Below, in pieces: positions 11,441-25,400 of a stretch of 64,000 bases of DNA; position 1 is the stretch's first letter, and each line of letters opens with the position of its first letter. The position numbers and the translations under genes are program-made. This stretch comes from Voacanga thouarsii. Its lineage: Eukaryota > Streptophyta > Magnoliopsida > Gentianales > Apocynaceae. A model generated the notes under the pieces. That model saw nothing but the letters and a program-made list of their open reading frames with translations. It did no database searches and had not been told where the DNA came from. The stretch spans positions 1,302,001-1,366,000 of the forward strand of contig JANUWF010001659.1 in NCBI GenBank assembly GCA_026120185.1, read 5' to 3'.

Positions 11441-13476
11441 TGTTGGATTGTATGCCCTCTTAGACTAGGTTTCTAATGTAAAATCGAACATTTTAATAAA
11501 AGAATTTATTTTCAGAAATTGTTTGTGAATTTACTTTTTGTTTGTGCATAATTTTTGTTTGGAACAGACCTATTGTGTTTAAATAAGTGGTCCATGTGAA
11601 CAGTGGTATTTCACAGTAAAGTATGGATCACGTGTTATTTAACATATAAACATTTGTTCTTAACCTATTGATGAGACTGGGAATCTCATCATGTTTAGGT
11701 TATTATGTTATGAATTCCAAATGGGGAATGGCTTACCTTTAGCCAGTGAGTAGTCCACTCACTTCATGACATAAGCGTATTTCAAATACGTAGGACAGGA
11801 CCTGTAGTAGTGGTTTCTAAAAGTACTATATGATAGAAACCTAGAATACTACCGCTACAGCATGGACTAGTACTGTACGACTTGAGTATAAGTTGGTGGT
11901 CTGACGAAGCTGGAAGCATATGCTTTGAGATGCTATAGTTGAGGTTCTATAGTAAAAGCAATATACTTGTGTATTGGATATATGTAACTAGTTAGTTAAT
12001 ACAGACTTGTACAAGATAGTTTCTGCACTATATCGCCTCTTGTGGTTGTCCGAATGGTCTAAAATGTCCAGGGCCCTAGGAAACATGACTTGGATGTTTG
12101 CTTTAGGGTAGCTCCCATTGAAAGCGGAAACACTCCAAGAAGTCGTGGATCATTGGACTAGAAGCCTAAGGATGGTAGATGTTATTTAGTGGGGTGTTAG
12201 TACACTTCCTCCTCTCTAAATGTACGGCGATGTGTAGAGGGGTATTTTAATCATTTCACCTGTAGGACGGAGACTTTGCTAATGCAGCATTGTCCTTGGG
12301 GTCAATATTTTCTTATGGTGATATTAGGAAATATTTAAAACGCAAAAGACAGCTATTTATATAGCAGGTGTATTTTGGTCATTTTAGTAGCCAAGGCGAT
12401 GTGTCTTTTCGGTCCTCGGGATAGCCCGTAAGTCCTAACTAATTTTGGGTTGAGGAATTGGTCTCAGTTCAAGAGGATTTGATTTTATTTGATTTTATTC
12501 AGGATGTCTAATTTATTATTAGACTGGAATAAAATAAATAAATAAAATAAAATAGGAGTTGAGAGAAATTAATTATCTAGTTTAATTGGTTAATTAATTA
12601 TTCAAGGCCTAGGTCCAGTATGAATAATTAGAAAATTAACCTGGGCTTAAATTAGGGGAAATAATTAATGTTTAATTATTTATTGGGTTATTTATATAGG
12701 CCCAAGAAATAAATAATTAAAGATTAAATATTTTGGTTCATTTGGGCTCATTAATTATTTATTGAGTTACTTATATAAGCCCAGGAAATAAATAATTAAT
12801 GTTTATTATTTTGGGCCTTTTGGGTCCAAGAGAAATAATAAATATTTTTCCGGCCCAATAGCTTGGACTTTAGGGTTTTTTCTAGATACGGTTAAGAAGA
12901 GTTTAGGGTTAAGCCAAACCTATTATCAGGATAACATCCGGGGGTTTGAAATATAATATCCCGGGGATATGTTTATTTGATAATATGAGACCTAGTTTTA
13001 GCTAACCAATAAACAAGTGTCTGGAAAAAGAAAACCCTGATCTCCTAACCAAAAATAAGCTCTCACATCTAGCTCTCTCTCTCTCTCTCTCTCTCTCACG
13101 TTACCTCTCCTCTATTGTTCTTCTTGTTTCTTTACTAATCAATAGCAAGAGAACCAAGGAGATTCGAGACTGTTCCTCTTCACCGTTGTATTCACCGACT
13201 AGAGGTTGGCCTATGGTATATTCCGAGAGCTGAAAGGCTTGGCGTTCATGCAAACCAGGCGAAATAGGAGGCTAGCGGGTTTTCAACCGGAAGCTTCTTC
13301 AAGTGGGCAAAGCGAAGCGATTCTTGTCGTTCAATCCACTCCTGCTCAACCTAGTAGGCTTAAGGAGCGCAAAGGTATGATATTCACGCTTCCGTGTGGC
13401 CTCTAAGGCTTGCGTTTTTTTCTCTCTGTTCTTTTTTTTCGGTTCAAGCATTCTTCCTCTGTTTTCCTGTCCCTCA
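11441..13476 (+). repeat. Element A 5' LTR
   Basis: It runs from TGTTGG to CCCTCA and matches 19191-21208 along its length. It contains a CT microsatellite at 13073-13097, shorter in the 3' LTR (about 20816-20832), and repeated blocks around aaataataattaa at 12600-12840. Confidence 0.92.
13073..13097. repeat. (CT)n microsatellite in element A LTR
   Basis: About 12 CT units; the same site in the 3' LTR has about 8 to 9. Confidence 0.9.
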
Positions 13477-13479
13477 ATG

Positions 13480-13494
13480 TGGTATCAGAGCCAA
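13480..13494 (+). other. Element A primer-binding site
   Basis: TGGTATCAGAGCCAA lies three bases after the LTR. It is a full match to the usual plant initiator-Met tRNA primer site. Confidence 0.9.
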
Positions 13495-15287
13495 TGGTTC
13501 TTTGATCAATATAGAGAGCGTGGTAGTTAATAAAAATGGAGAAGATGATTATACCTGTGATCCTTCACTGTTTTGGTATGGGATAGCATCACTGTGAGCT
13601 TCATCGTTGAAGCATAGGCATCTCTGTAATAAATTTTGGCTTTGAGGTTTGCTCGTGTAAACCCAATTTTAATGGGTATAGGCGGTTGTGTTTTTGTTTT
13701 AGATAAGTTTTTGTAAGTAAAAATGTCCAAAGAAGCCAAAGATATGAGCAAAATATGAAGCAGAGTGGTCTCTGCAACTTTCGGGCAGAAGAAGAGAAAA
13801 AACGAAGAAGAAACACTATTCCTAAGCCGTGCAGTGGAGCCGAGCTGAGCCGCTACATTTTTGTGAGAGGAGCCGGTCGCTGGTGAGCCGCGTAAGCCAA
13901 GCCAATTCGATGAATTGAAGCCGATTGCAATTGCAAAATTTGCAATTGGCGTGCGGGTCAGCGGGGCACCGGACGTGCTAAACGAGTGGAAGCGCAGGTT
14001 AATGCGCGGATCGGCAGCAAAGGGCAAGCGGGTCGCGGGTGTGGGCTGATCCACGGGCTGCAGTGAAGGCGATCCGGTGCAGCGTGATGCACCGCGGCCG
14101 CGGTGGACCGCAGGCCATGTGGGTGCAGATCCGGTGCGGCCGGTGCAGTGGACCGCCAGCTTTTTTTTTAATTTTTTATTTTTTTTCCTTTTTCGTTTTG
14201 GGTCCCATACCAGGAGAAGTTAATATTTTTGTAATATTTATATTCTTGAAATATATTTGCATGAAAAATATTCATAAGGGATTTTAGGATTAAACAAGAT
14301 AATTAATTAATTAATTAATGTGTTTAATTCTATTATTTAGGCACTTAGGTTTAAAAAATAGAAAAGCATGAAAACATTTACTGTTTTCGAGCATGCTATT
14401 TTTTTTATGTACCTATGTATGCCTTTTTCTCAAAGACCAAAGTCTTTGGTAACAGTTTTTTGACAAGAAAAATATTTTTCTTCAAAAATTAAATGGTTAT
14501 TTTAATTTGTACAAAAATTAATCCTTGTATATTTTCTCAAAGGATTTAATCCTTGACATAGAAAATATATTGGATTTAGATATTTTTGTAAATTAAAATG
14601 GAGAGCCATTTTGTTTGTTTTGGACTAGAAAAAAATTGTTTTGTCAAATAAACTTGAGACAAAGTCTCTAGAAAGTTTTAATTGAATTTTTTTTAAATTA
14701 TTAATTTTTAACTTAAATAAAATTAGTCCATGGAGAAATCTCTCAAAGGATATAAGCCTTGACATAGAGATTTTAATGGACTTAGATATTTTATTTTTCA
14801 GTTAAGAAAAACTTAATGGAAATTTCAAAATGATATTTTTTAGAAAACCTTTATTTTAAAGGACTAAGTGGGAGAGGGGTTCCAACGGCCCTACGGCTTC
14901 CATCACGGTCCTCATTAGAGATCATAGGTCCTCTCGCGTCACTCTGGGAGTGAACCCTATAGGATGGGGATACCACAATAATCTAGATCTAATGGAAGAA
15001 TGTAATTAATAACCCGAGACACGTACTATGATCGGCCAACCCACGTTGGAGGTCATAGTGTGAGGTATGTCCATAGGAAATAAGAGAAAATAGCCATCCC
15101 ACGATGGAGTTATCCTCTAGATCATTACCTAGAAGGGAAATTAATTTGTGGTGGTTAATACACTTAGCTTAGGAAACTGTTAATCTTCCTAAGAAGCTAT
15201 GTTAGTTTTCCTAAGAGCCAAATTATTTTTAGTGCCCAAATTTTATTTTATTTTCACAAACTAAATTCTTTCTTTCGATTTTCAGAA
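13495..15287 (+). other. Element A leader with GC-rich block
   Basis: About 1.8 kb of untranslated leader. Bases about 13830-14160 are strikingly GC-rich in an AT-rich window, with repeated ggtgcag, gatccggtgc and ggaccgc words and the palindrome-like gcaattgcaaaatttgcaattg. The 175-codon antisense open frame here (13527-14054) has no recognisable domain and is likely chance in GC-rich DNA. The rest (14165-15287) is AT-rich without a gene. Confidence 0.7.
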
Positions 15288-18200
15288 ATGGTGGGAGGTT
15301 CTTTTAGTCCATTGGCCGTTATTCTCAGGGAGAATAATTTAATGGGTCCAAACTATGTGGACTAGAAAAGGAACCTGGACATAATACTCACAGCCGAAGA
15401 AAATAAGTATGTCCTTTACGAGACTTGCCCTGTTATTGGGGAAGGTTCCACCACCGAAGAACGAGATGCTGAGAAGGCATGGAAGAAGGCTGACGAAATG
15501 GCATGCTGCTATATGTTAGCCTCCATATCTAATATGCTCCAGTCAAAACACGAGCACATGGCTTCTGCATATGACATCAGTCAATCATTGGCTACTATGT
15601 TCGCGGACAAGAGCCGGCCCGGAAGGCAGGAGGCTCTTCGAACTATAGTAAACACTAAGATGGCTGAGGGAGCATCAGTCCAAGAGCATATGCTCAAGAT
15701 GATTGCTGCTTTCGAGGAGGCGAAAATCTTAGGGGCTGTTATTGACCCCGAGAGCCAAGTGGACATGGTTCTCGAATCTCTACCGGGTTCCTTCACTCAG
15801 TTCAAGTTGAACTATAACATGAACAAACTGAACATGAGTTTGACTGAATTGATGAAGGAGCTCCAGATGGCAGAGAAGGTCATGAAGCCACAGTCAAAGG
15901 CCATGATTGCTAAGGCTTATTTCTCAAGAACTGGGCTTAAACCCAAAAAGTTCAAGAGGAAGAAGGGGAATGCAGCAACCCAGCCCAAGGACAAACCAAA
16001 GGGCAAGTGCTTCAAATGTAGGAAGAAGGGACACTGGAAAAGGGAGTGTCTAGATCTTCAAACCAAGAAAAACCCCACAGGTAATATTTTCTATCTAGAG
16101 TCCATATCAATTGTATGATCAACTTCTACTTGGATTGTTGATTCAGGAGCCATTGATCATATCTGTAACTTCTTGCAGGGGTTTAGAAAGATAAGAAGAC
16201 TCAAGAAGGGCGAACATGGGCTTTGAGTGGGTAATGGAGCACAAGTCTGGGCCCTTGTAATGGGAAAGCTGGATCTTATTTTTTATTGTAATAAGATAGT
16301 AGTTTTAAAAGATATTTTATATGTACCTAGTTTTCGTCAGAATTTGATTTTAGTTGCAAAACTTATTAATCAAGGATATTCTGTATCTTTCCATTCTGGT
16401 ATTTCTATCAGTAGAGATGGAGAAATTTTATGTACTGAGCACATGTATGGAAATTTGTTCTTTTTAAACCCTATTACCAACCAATCAAATAACGTTCAGT
16501 CTGAACGTTTAACTACGAAAAGAAAGACCAATATCAATGATTCATATCTTTGGCATCTAAGGTTGGGTCATATTAACTCAACCAGAATTCAGAGGCTAAT
16601 CCATTATGGGCCTTTGGGCTCATTGAGATTGGAAAGTTGGCCTCAGTATGAATCCTGCCTGATGTGAAAGATGACTAAAAGGTCATTTACACCGAAGGCG
16701 GATAAAGCTAAGGAGGTGTTGAGTCTTGTTCATACTGATGTGTGTGGTCCGTTGTCTACACCAACTAGATGAGGTTTTGAGTAATTCATCACTTTCAGAT
16801 TGTACGAGGTATGGTTACATTTACCTGATGAGACGCAAGTCTGACTCTTTTGACAAGTTGAAGGAGTTTAAGGTAGAAGTGGAGCATCAGACAGGTAAAT
16901 TAATCAAAACCTTATGATCGGATCGTGGTGGAGAGTATCTCCTAGGTGAATTCAAGGACTACATGGTACATCATGGGAAAGTATCCCAGCTCTCTGCCCT
17001 AAGAACACCCCAGCAGGATGGAGTAGCTGAGAGAAGGAACAAGACATTGATGGAAATGGTCCGAAGTATGATATCTTATGCTACTCTTCTAGTGTCCTTT
17101 TGGGGATATGCCCTGGAGACAGTGGCATATATTCTAAACTTGGTGCCTTCCAAGTCAGTACTTAGGACACCCTATGAGATGTGGATTGGGCGTAAGCCAA
17201 GTTTAAATCATCTCAAGATTTGGGGTTGTCCAGCTTATGTACTGGTCAAGGGAGACAAATTGGAACCAAGATCAGAATTATGCTAATTTGTTGGCTATCC
17301 AAAAAGGATAAAAGGAGGTTATTTTTATCATCCTAAGGAGCAGAAGGTGCTAGTCAGTACCAATACTAGATACTTGGAAGATGATCAAAGTACTACCACT
17401 AAAGGTTCTACGAGGTTGGAACTTGAGGAGAAGTTATCTACGGAATCAACTTCTTTTGACCCGATTGTGGAACAAGAAGAGGCACAGCCTCAAGAGCCTG
17501 TGCAAGTGGAGCCTCGTCGTAGTGGGAGAGTGTCTGGGGTTCCGGATAGATGGACTGGAGAAGCCTTTGTGCTGGTCTCTGACCATCAGGAACAAGACCC
17601 CACTAGATATGAGGAGGCTATTGCTGATGCCGATGCAAATCTTTGGCATGAAGCAATGAAAGCCGAGATTGAGTCTATGTACCTCAATCAGGTTTCGGAT
17701 CTTGTAGCTTCACCTGAAGGGATAAAACCCATTGGGTGCAAGTGGGTGTACAAGAGAAAGAGGGGAGCGGATGGGAAGGTGGAAACCTTCAAAGCTAGGC
17801 TTGTGGCGAAAGGTTATACTCAGAAATAAGGTATCGACTATGAGGAAACTTTTTCCCCGGTAGCCATGCTTAAATCCATCCGCATCCTCCTTGCCATCGC
17901 ATGTCACTATGACTACGAGATATGGCAAATGGATGTCAAGACGGTATTCTTAAATGGCCATCTTAGCGAAGACATCTATATGTCCCAACTAGAAGGCTTC
18001 ATTGCTGAAGGCCAGGAACATATGGTTTGCAAGCTTAAGAAGTCCATTTATGGACTTAAGCAGGCATCGAGAGCATGGAACATTCGTTTTGATGAGACGG
18101 TAAAGTCTCATGGTTTTATTCAAAACGAAGATGAACTATGTGTGTACAGGAAACTTGAAGGCATTAATGTGGTTTTTCTTGTCTTGTATATGGATGACAT

Positions 18201-19168
18201 TCTGCTCATTGGAAATGATGTAGGGACATTGTCATCTACAAAGATTTGGCTGTCTAGTCAATTCAGTATGAAGGACTTGAGAGAAGCCAGCTACATTCTC
18301 GGGATTAGGCTTCTTAGAAATAGAAAGCAGAGAATGTTAGGGTTATCCTAAGCAACATACATTGACAAGATGCTGGCCAAGTACAGCATGGACTCATGTA
18401 AGAGAGCTCTAATCCCTTGTAGACATGGGTTGTCATTTTCTTCGAAACTGTCCTAAGTCTCAAGAAGAAAATGACAGAATGAATAGGATTCCCTACGCTT
18501 CGGCTGTAGGATGTCTCATGTACACTATGCTGTGTATTAGGCCAGATATCTGCTTTACCATGGGCTTAGTTAGCAGATATCAGTCAAACCCAGGGGAGGT
18601 TCATTGGCAAGCTGTAAAGCATATTCTCAAGTACCTCAAGGGAACGAGAGATTATATGCTGGTTTATAGGGTTGATGATTTGGTTCCTACAGGATACACA
18701 GACTCAGACTTCCAGGCAGATAAGGATGAGAGAAAATCCACTAGTGGATATGTCTTCACCTTGTCTAGAGGAGAAATTTCATGGAGGAGTATTAAGCAGT
18801 CTTGTATTGCAGACTCAAGCATAGAAGTTGAGTATGTAGCAGCTTCGGAGGCATCCAAGGAAGCAGTTTGGCTCCGGAAGTTCCTTTCAGAACTTGGAGT
18901 CGTACCACATATGGACATGCCGATTTTGATGTATTGCGACAACACTAGAGCAGTATCGCAATCTAAAGAGCCTCGGAACCACAAGAAGGGGAAACACATC
19001 GAGAGGAAGTACCACCTGATCTGGGATTTCATCCAGAGACGGAAAATCATGGTGGAATATATTACCTCAGAAAATAATCTAGCAGATCCATTCACCAAGC
19101 CTTTGGCTGAGAGAGTCTTCAAGAGACACTTAGACGCCACAGGGGTGGGCACTTATGGACTTACCTAG
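15288..19168 (+). pseudogene. Element A gag-pol (Ty1/copia polyprotein), broken
   Basis: The frame starts ATGGTGGGAGG at 15288. Gag follows with a zinc knuckle CFKCRKKGHWKREC at 16008-16049. A protease with DSG is at 16140-16148; integrase zinc-binding and core segments at about 16540-17290 (LWHLRLGH, DVCGPL, SDRGGEY, QQDGVAERRNKTL); reverse transcriptase with an intact YMDD at 18187-18198; and RNase H at about 18780-19150 (EVEYVAAS, YCDNTRA, LADPFTKPL). Stops fall at 15363 (NYVD-stop, a Trp position), 16116, 16224, after CLM near 16664, 16915, 17284, 17827 and 18349, with a frameshift near 18425. Gag and Pol lie in one frame up to that shift, as usual for copia. The first metal-binding Cys of the integrase knuckle appears replaced by Tyr. 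It cannot make an active polyprotein. Confidence 0.92.
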
Positions 19169-19180
19169 TCTTAGAGTGCA

Positions 19181-19190
19181 AGTGGGAGAT
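19181..19190 (+). other. Element A polypurine tract
   Basis: AGTGGGAGAT directly precedes the 3' LTR, the usual copia plus-strand primer position. Confidence 0.85.
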
Positions 19191-21208
19191 TGTTGGATTG
19201 TATGCCCTCTTAGACTAGGTTTCTGATGTAAAATCAAATATTTTAATAAAAGAATTTATTTTCAGAAATTGTTTGTGAATTTACTTTTTGTTCGTGCACA
19301 ATTTTCGTTTGGAACAGACCCATTATGTTTAAATAAGTGGTCCATGTGAATGGTGGTCTTTCACAGTAAGGTATGGATCACGGGTTATTTAACACATAAA
19401 TATTTATTCTTAACCTGTTGATGAGACTGGGAATCTCATCATATTTAGGTTAGTATGTTATGAATTCCAAATAGGGAATGGCTTACCTTTAGCCAGTGAG
19501 TAGTCCACTCACTTCATGACATAAGCGTATTTCGAATACGTAGGACAGGACCTGTAGTAGTGGTTTTTAAAAGTACTATATGATAGAAACCTAGATTACT
19601 ACCGCTACATGTAGACTAGTACTCTACGACTTGAGTATAAGTTAGTGGTCTAACGAAGCTGGAAGCATATACTTTGAAATGCTATAGTTGTGGTTCTATA
19701 GTAGAACCAATATACTTGTGTATTGGATATATGTAACTAGTTAGTTAAGACAGACTTGTACAAGATAGTTTCTGCACTATATCACCCCTTGTGGTTGTCC
19801 GAATGGTCTAAAATGTCCAGGGCCCTGGGAAACATGACTTGGATGTTTACTTTAGGGTGGCTCCCTTGGAAAGTGGAAACACTCCAAGAAGTCGTGGATC
19901 ATTGGACTAGAAGCCTAAGGATGGTAGATGTCATTTAGAGGGGTGTTAGTACACTTCTTCCTCTCTAAATGTATGGCGATGTGTAGAGGGGTATTTTACT
20001 CATTTCACTCATTTCACCAGTAGGTCGGAGACTTTGCTAATGCAGCATTGTCCCTGGGGTCAATATTTCCTTATGGTGATATTAGAAAATATTTAAAATG
20101 CAAAATATAGCTATTTATATAGCAAGGGTATTTTGGTCATTTTAGCAGCCAAGGCGATGTGTCTTTTTGATCCTCGAGATAGCCCGTAAGTCCTAACTAA
20201 TTTTGGGTTGAGGAATTGGTCTCAGTTCAAAAGGATTTGATTTTATTTGATTTTATTCAGGATGTATAATTTATTATTAGACTGGAATAAAATAAATAAA
20301 TAAAATAAAATAGGAGTTGAGAGAAATTAATTATCTAGTTTAAATGGTTAATTAATTATTCAGGGCCTAGGTCCAGTATGAATAATTAGGAAATTAACCT
20401 GGGCTTAAACTAGGGAAAATAATTAATGTTTAATTATTTATTGGGTTATTTATATAGGCCCAAGAAATAAATAATTAAAGATTAATTATTTTGGTTCATT
20501 TGGGCTCATTAATTATTTATTGGGTTATTTATATAGACCTAGGAAATAAATAATTAATGTTTATTATTTTGGGCCTTTTGGGTCCAAGAGAAATAATAAA
20601 TATTTTTTTGGCCCAATAGCTTGGACCTTAGGGTTTTTTCCAAATACGGTTAAGAAGAGTTTAGGGTTAAGCCAAACTTATTCTCAGGATAACATCCGGG
20701 TGTTTGAAATATGATATCCCGGGGATATGTTTATCTGAGAATATGAGACGTAGTTTTAGATAACCAATAAACAAGTCTCTGGAAAAAGAAAACCTTGATC
20801 TCCTAACCAAAATAGCTCTCTCTCTCTCTCTCACGTTACCTCTCCTCTGTTGTTCTTCTTGTTTCTTTGCTAATCAATAGCAAGAGAACCAAGGAGATTC
20901 GAGACCGTTCCTTTTCACCATTGTGTTCACCGACTAGAGGTTGGGCTGTGGTATATTCCGAGAGCTGAAAGGCTTGGCATTCATGCAAACCAAGCAAAGT
21001 AGGAGGCTAGCAGGTTTTCAATCGGAAGCTTCTTCAAGTGGGCAAAGTGAAGCGATTCCTGTCATTCAATCCACTCCTACTCAACCTAGTAGGCTTAAGG
21101 AGCGCAAAGGTATGATTTTCACGCTTCTGTGTGGCCTCTAAGGCTTGTGTTTTTTTCTCTCTGTTTTTTTTCGGTTCTAGCATGCTTCCTCTGTTTTCCC
21201 GTCCCTAA
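19191..21208 (+). repeat. Element A 3' LTR
   Basis: It matches 11441-13476. The 3' end reads ccctaa where the 5' LTR has ccctca, so the terminal CA is mutated. Confidence 0.9.
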
Positions 21209-22478
21209 TTTCACATGATTATAATTTTAGAATACTTAGCATGCGGACTACCTGAAATTATGTTTATTTTGTGCGTTTTAATTGTTTGATCATACTAGAT
21301 TATTTGTAGATTGTCTATAAAATGGTCTATTTCAATATGATATGGTATCGTAAGTATGTTATCTGTCATTCTAAGTTGCAAATTATTTATATTAATCTAC
21401 CATGATAATTTGTTATCTGAATCTATATGGTTAAAAGGGAACGCAAATTGTCTATAATATGATAATTCATGGCGATTAATACTAAGAGGTCTGAATGTTA
21501 ATATGATTAATATTTGAATATCGGAAGGCAAAATCTCATTCAATAAGAGAAGAAAGAAAAATCATTTTTCCTTCCAGGGGCACTAGCCCCGAATACCTCC
21601 GCTAAGGGTGCTGCCCCTTGAACAGTGCAAAGCATAGCCCGTTTTACCCCAATGTGATTGGCAGGTTTCATTCTGGTTGTTTTGTGTTGTAATTTTTAAA
21701 TATGGCATGCGTGTCCTTTTTCATTGTTTTAAAATTGTATTTGCTTCCTAGAATAGGAATTATTTTATTTTACTACCTAATATAAAAGAAGATAGAGGCC
21801 TACAATTACAACTAAGGAGGAGTATGGTCAAGGCATTAGAGAATGCTGAAGAAGTTCATATACCTATATTAACCATCTTGGTCACTTTGCTCATGATGAT
21901 CAATATAGGTTATGAGTCATACTATGTCACTTTTATTTATGACTTGCATGCATATTTGATATGTTTATTTCATGCTTACTACAATCAAATTTTTATTTAA
22001 TAAAAAAAATTAAGGTTTAAATGCCTTCCAAAATCAAACACTTGTTATTACTTGGATCAACATATGTTTATTCCTGCCAAGGTAGGATGCTTTTGATTAT
22101 CTAAGTGAGACAAGATGGAAAATGGTTTTCCATATGTTTGATATTGTTTGACTTAACTGGGCTATCAAAATGGTTTTGGGCCTAGGGCATTATATAAGAT
22201 TTTTAGCCAGGAAATTTGATGTCTATCTCATTTAAATTTGAGTTTTATTTAGTTATAAGATTAAAGCCAAAGCTTACTTATGAAGTTTCAAAATATAACT
22301 AAATAAGCTTACTTATTTAGTTATAAGATTAAAATAAAATATTTCTAAATAAAAAAAGGTTTTTTACCCACTAATAAAAATCAAAATATTGAAGTTTCAA
22401 AAGTTTAAATACTTTTAGTGGGAGTTTTTCATTAAGGCCTCAAAAAGTTAATTACTTTGCATATTTTGTATGTAGATA
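21209..22478 (+). other. Element B leader, second part
   Basis: This continues element B's leader after the element A insertion (first part 11324-11440). It holds scattered short words but no coding segment. A short GC-richer patch at 21580-21640 (gcactagccccg, gctgcccctt) stands out. Confidence 0.6.
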
Positions 22479-25400
22479 ATGGCAATAATCAGTTGGAATA
22501 ACTCATTGCGATCTATGCTCGAGAAAGACAAGCATAGTGGGACTGACTTTCTTGATTGGGCACGTAACTTCAGAATCATTCTTAAGCAAGAAAAAAAGTT
22601 CTATGTTCTTGAAAATCCTATTCCCCTGTTCCAGCAAATAGCGCCCTAAAACCTGAAAAGGATGCTTATAGTAAGCACAAATATGACTCTAACGATGTTA
22701 CTTGCCTTATGCTAACAACCATGAGCTCTGAACTTCAAACATAGCTTGAAGAAGCAGAGGCATATGACATGATTGTGCATCTCAAGGAAATATTCCAAGA
22801 GTAACCACGACAAGAGAGATTTGAAACTCATAAGGCGTTAAATACATGTAAGATGGTTTCTAGTGCCTTGGTAAGTGCCCATGTCCTTAAAAGGAAGGGC
22901 TATCTTAATCATCTTGAAAAACTTGGTGTTCTTGTTAATCATAATATGGCTACTAATTTGATCTTGGGCTCATTACCTCATGAGTATGACCAATTTGTCA
23001 TGAATTTTAACATGCACAATATGGAGAAATCCATTACTGAATTGCATGGGATGCTAAAATAAGCTGAACTGAACATTAAGAAGAATACTCCTAGTGTTCT
23101 AATGGTTCAAAAAGGGAAAGGGAAATAGAACAACTAAAAGGGCAAAGTCATGGCTAGTAAAGGCAAGGACAAGGCTAAGTCCAAGTTCAAGCCCAAACCT
23201 AAGGCCAAGACACCAAAGGAGGGAGCTTGCCACTATTGTGGTGAACAAGGACATTGATTAAGAAATTGCAAGCTTTATTTGGAAGTAAAGAAGAAGAAGG
23301 ACAGTGAGACTGCCGCTTTAGATATTTATGTTATAGAAATTAATTTATCTACTTCTAATTCATGGATATTGGATACCGGTTGTGAATCTCGCATTTGTGT
23401 AAATGTGCAAGGTCTAAAAAGGCGTAGAGCCTTGGCAAAAGGTAAGGTGGACCTGTGAGTTGCAAATGGAGCAAAATTTACTGCAGTTGCTATAGGAACT
23501 TTTGAATTAATTTTGCCTAGTGGGCTTGTTTTAGAACTGAATAATTGTTTTTATGTTCTTGCTATGAGTGGAAATATTATTTTAGTTTCTTATTTAGATT
23601 TAGAAGGTTTTGAATTTGTTATTCAGAATAACATTTGCTCTATTAATAAAAATGGCATTTTTTATAGAAATGCCTCATTATCAAATGGGCTCTATATTCT
23701 TAATCTTCGTGGATATTTGAACAAGTCTATCTATAACATTAATACTAAGAGATTGAAATCTAATGATTTAAATCAAACTTACTTATGACATTGTCATTTA
23801 AGCTATATAAATGAGAAACACATCACAATGCTTCATAATGATGGGCTTCTAAATTCATTTGATTTAGAATCTTATGAAACATATGATTCTTGTTTATTAG
23901 GCAAAATGACTAAGGAATCTTTTAAGGGACAAAATGAAAAGGCAACTAATTTATTAGGCCTAATAAATACTGATGTATGTGGACTAATGAATACACATGG
24001 TAGAGGATGATTTCAGTACTTCATTACATTTACGGATGATTTTAGTAGATATGGTACCTATATTTGATAAAAACATAAATCCGAATCATTCTAGAAATTC
24101 AAAGAATTTCAAAATGAAGTATAAAATCAACTTAGCAAAAAGTATCAAAACACTTCGATCAGATCGAGGTGGTGAATACTTAAGTCACGGGTTTGACAAG
24201 CATCTTAAGAATTATAGAATTATCTCCCAATTAACTCCTCCAGGAACACCTCATTGGAATGATGTATTTGAATGTAGAAATAGGACTTTATTAGATATAG
24301 TTCGATCCATGATGAGTTAAACCGATCTTCTAATCTCTTTTTGGGGTTATGCCCTAGAGACTGCTACGTTCATATTGAATCGGGTTCTATCTAAATTAGT
24401 TCAGAAAACGCCACATAAGATATAGATTGGGAGACAACCTAGTTTGTCGTTTCTCAAGATTTGGGGTTGCAAAGTTTATGTAAAGCGTTTATTATCTGAT
24501 AAACTTGCACCCAAATCAGATATATACATATTTGTGGGGTATTCTAAGGAAACTAAAGGATACCAATTTTATCTCCCAAAAGAAAATAGAGTAATTGTTG
24601 TACGAAATGGATTCTTTCTTGAAAAGGAATTTATTTTCAAAAGAATCAGTGGGAGTAAAATACATCTTGATAAGATTCAAGAGCCACAATTACCATCTAA
24701 ACCGAATAATGAACCTCGATTAGACGGCTCACAAGTTCAAGATGAGCCTACTTCTATAGAATAAGGATCATGAAGATCTAATAGGGTTCGTTAACAACCT
24801 GAGTGATATGGATTCCTCATCACTAATAACCATAATGTGGAGCTCATGGTTAATAATGAGCCCACTTCCTACCAAGAAGCCATTAAGAGTTCTGACTCTG
24901 GAAAATAGCTAAAGGCCATGAAGTCTGAGATGCAATCCATGTATGATAACCAAGTCTGGACTTTGGTTAAGCCACCTGAAGGTTCAAAATCCATCAGGTG
25001 TGAATGGGTTTTCAAAACTAAAATAAACATGGAGGGAAATGTTCATACTTATAAAGCACGACTAGTAGCAAAAAGTTATAGACAAACTCGTGGTATAGAC
25101 TATGATGAAACCTTTTCACCAGTTGTAATGCTTAAATCTATTAGAATTATTCTTGCCATAGCATTATATTATGATTATGGGATTTAGTAAATGGATGTCA
25201 AAACCGCGTTCCTTAATAGAAACTTACTTGAGGATGTGTACATAACACAGCTTGAGGGTTTTAATGATCATTTGAATTCTAATAAAGTGTGCAAGCTTCA
25301 AAGATCTATTTATGGATTGAATCAAGCATCTCAAAGCTGGAATCTTCATTTTGATGAAGCAATTAAAGAATTTAACTTTATCAAAAATGAAGATGACCCT

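Larger units (their letters stand above)
11441..21208 (+). mobile_element. Element A: Ty1/copia retrotransposon with about 2-kb LTRs
   Basis: Two LTRs (11441-13476 and 19191-21208) both start TGTTGGATTGTATGCC. A PBS (TGGTATCAGAGCC), a single-frame gag-pol region and a PPT (agtgggagat) lie in the right order. Flanks gttca (11436-11440) and tttca (21209-21213) fit a 5-bp target duplication with one mismatch. The LTR length and GC-rich leader are like the Angela/Tork group, but that lineage is only suggested. In the first about 260 bases the two LTRs differ at around 18 sites, mostly transitions, so the insertion is not recent. It sits inside the leader of element B. Confidence 0.92.

Noticed and set aside
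13527..14054. 175-codon antisense open frame, the longest in the left half
   Set aside because: It lies over element A's GC-rich leader and PBS side, has no recognisable domain, and GC-rich DNA lacks stops by chance.
18664..19152. 162-codon antisense frame
   Set aside because: It is a shadow of the element A RNase H coding strand.
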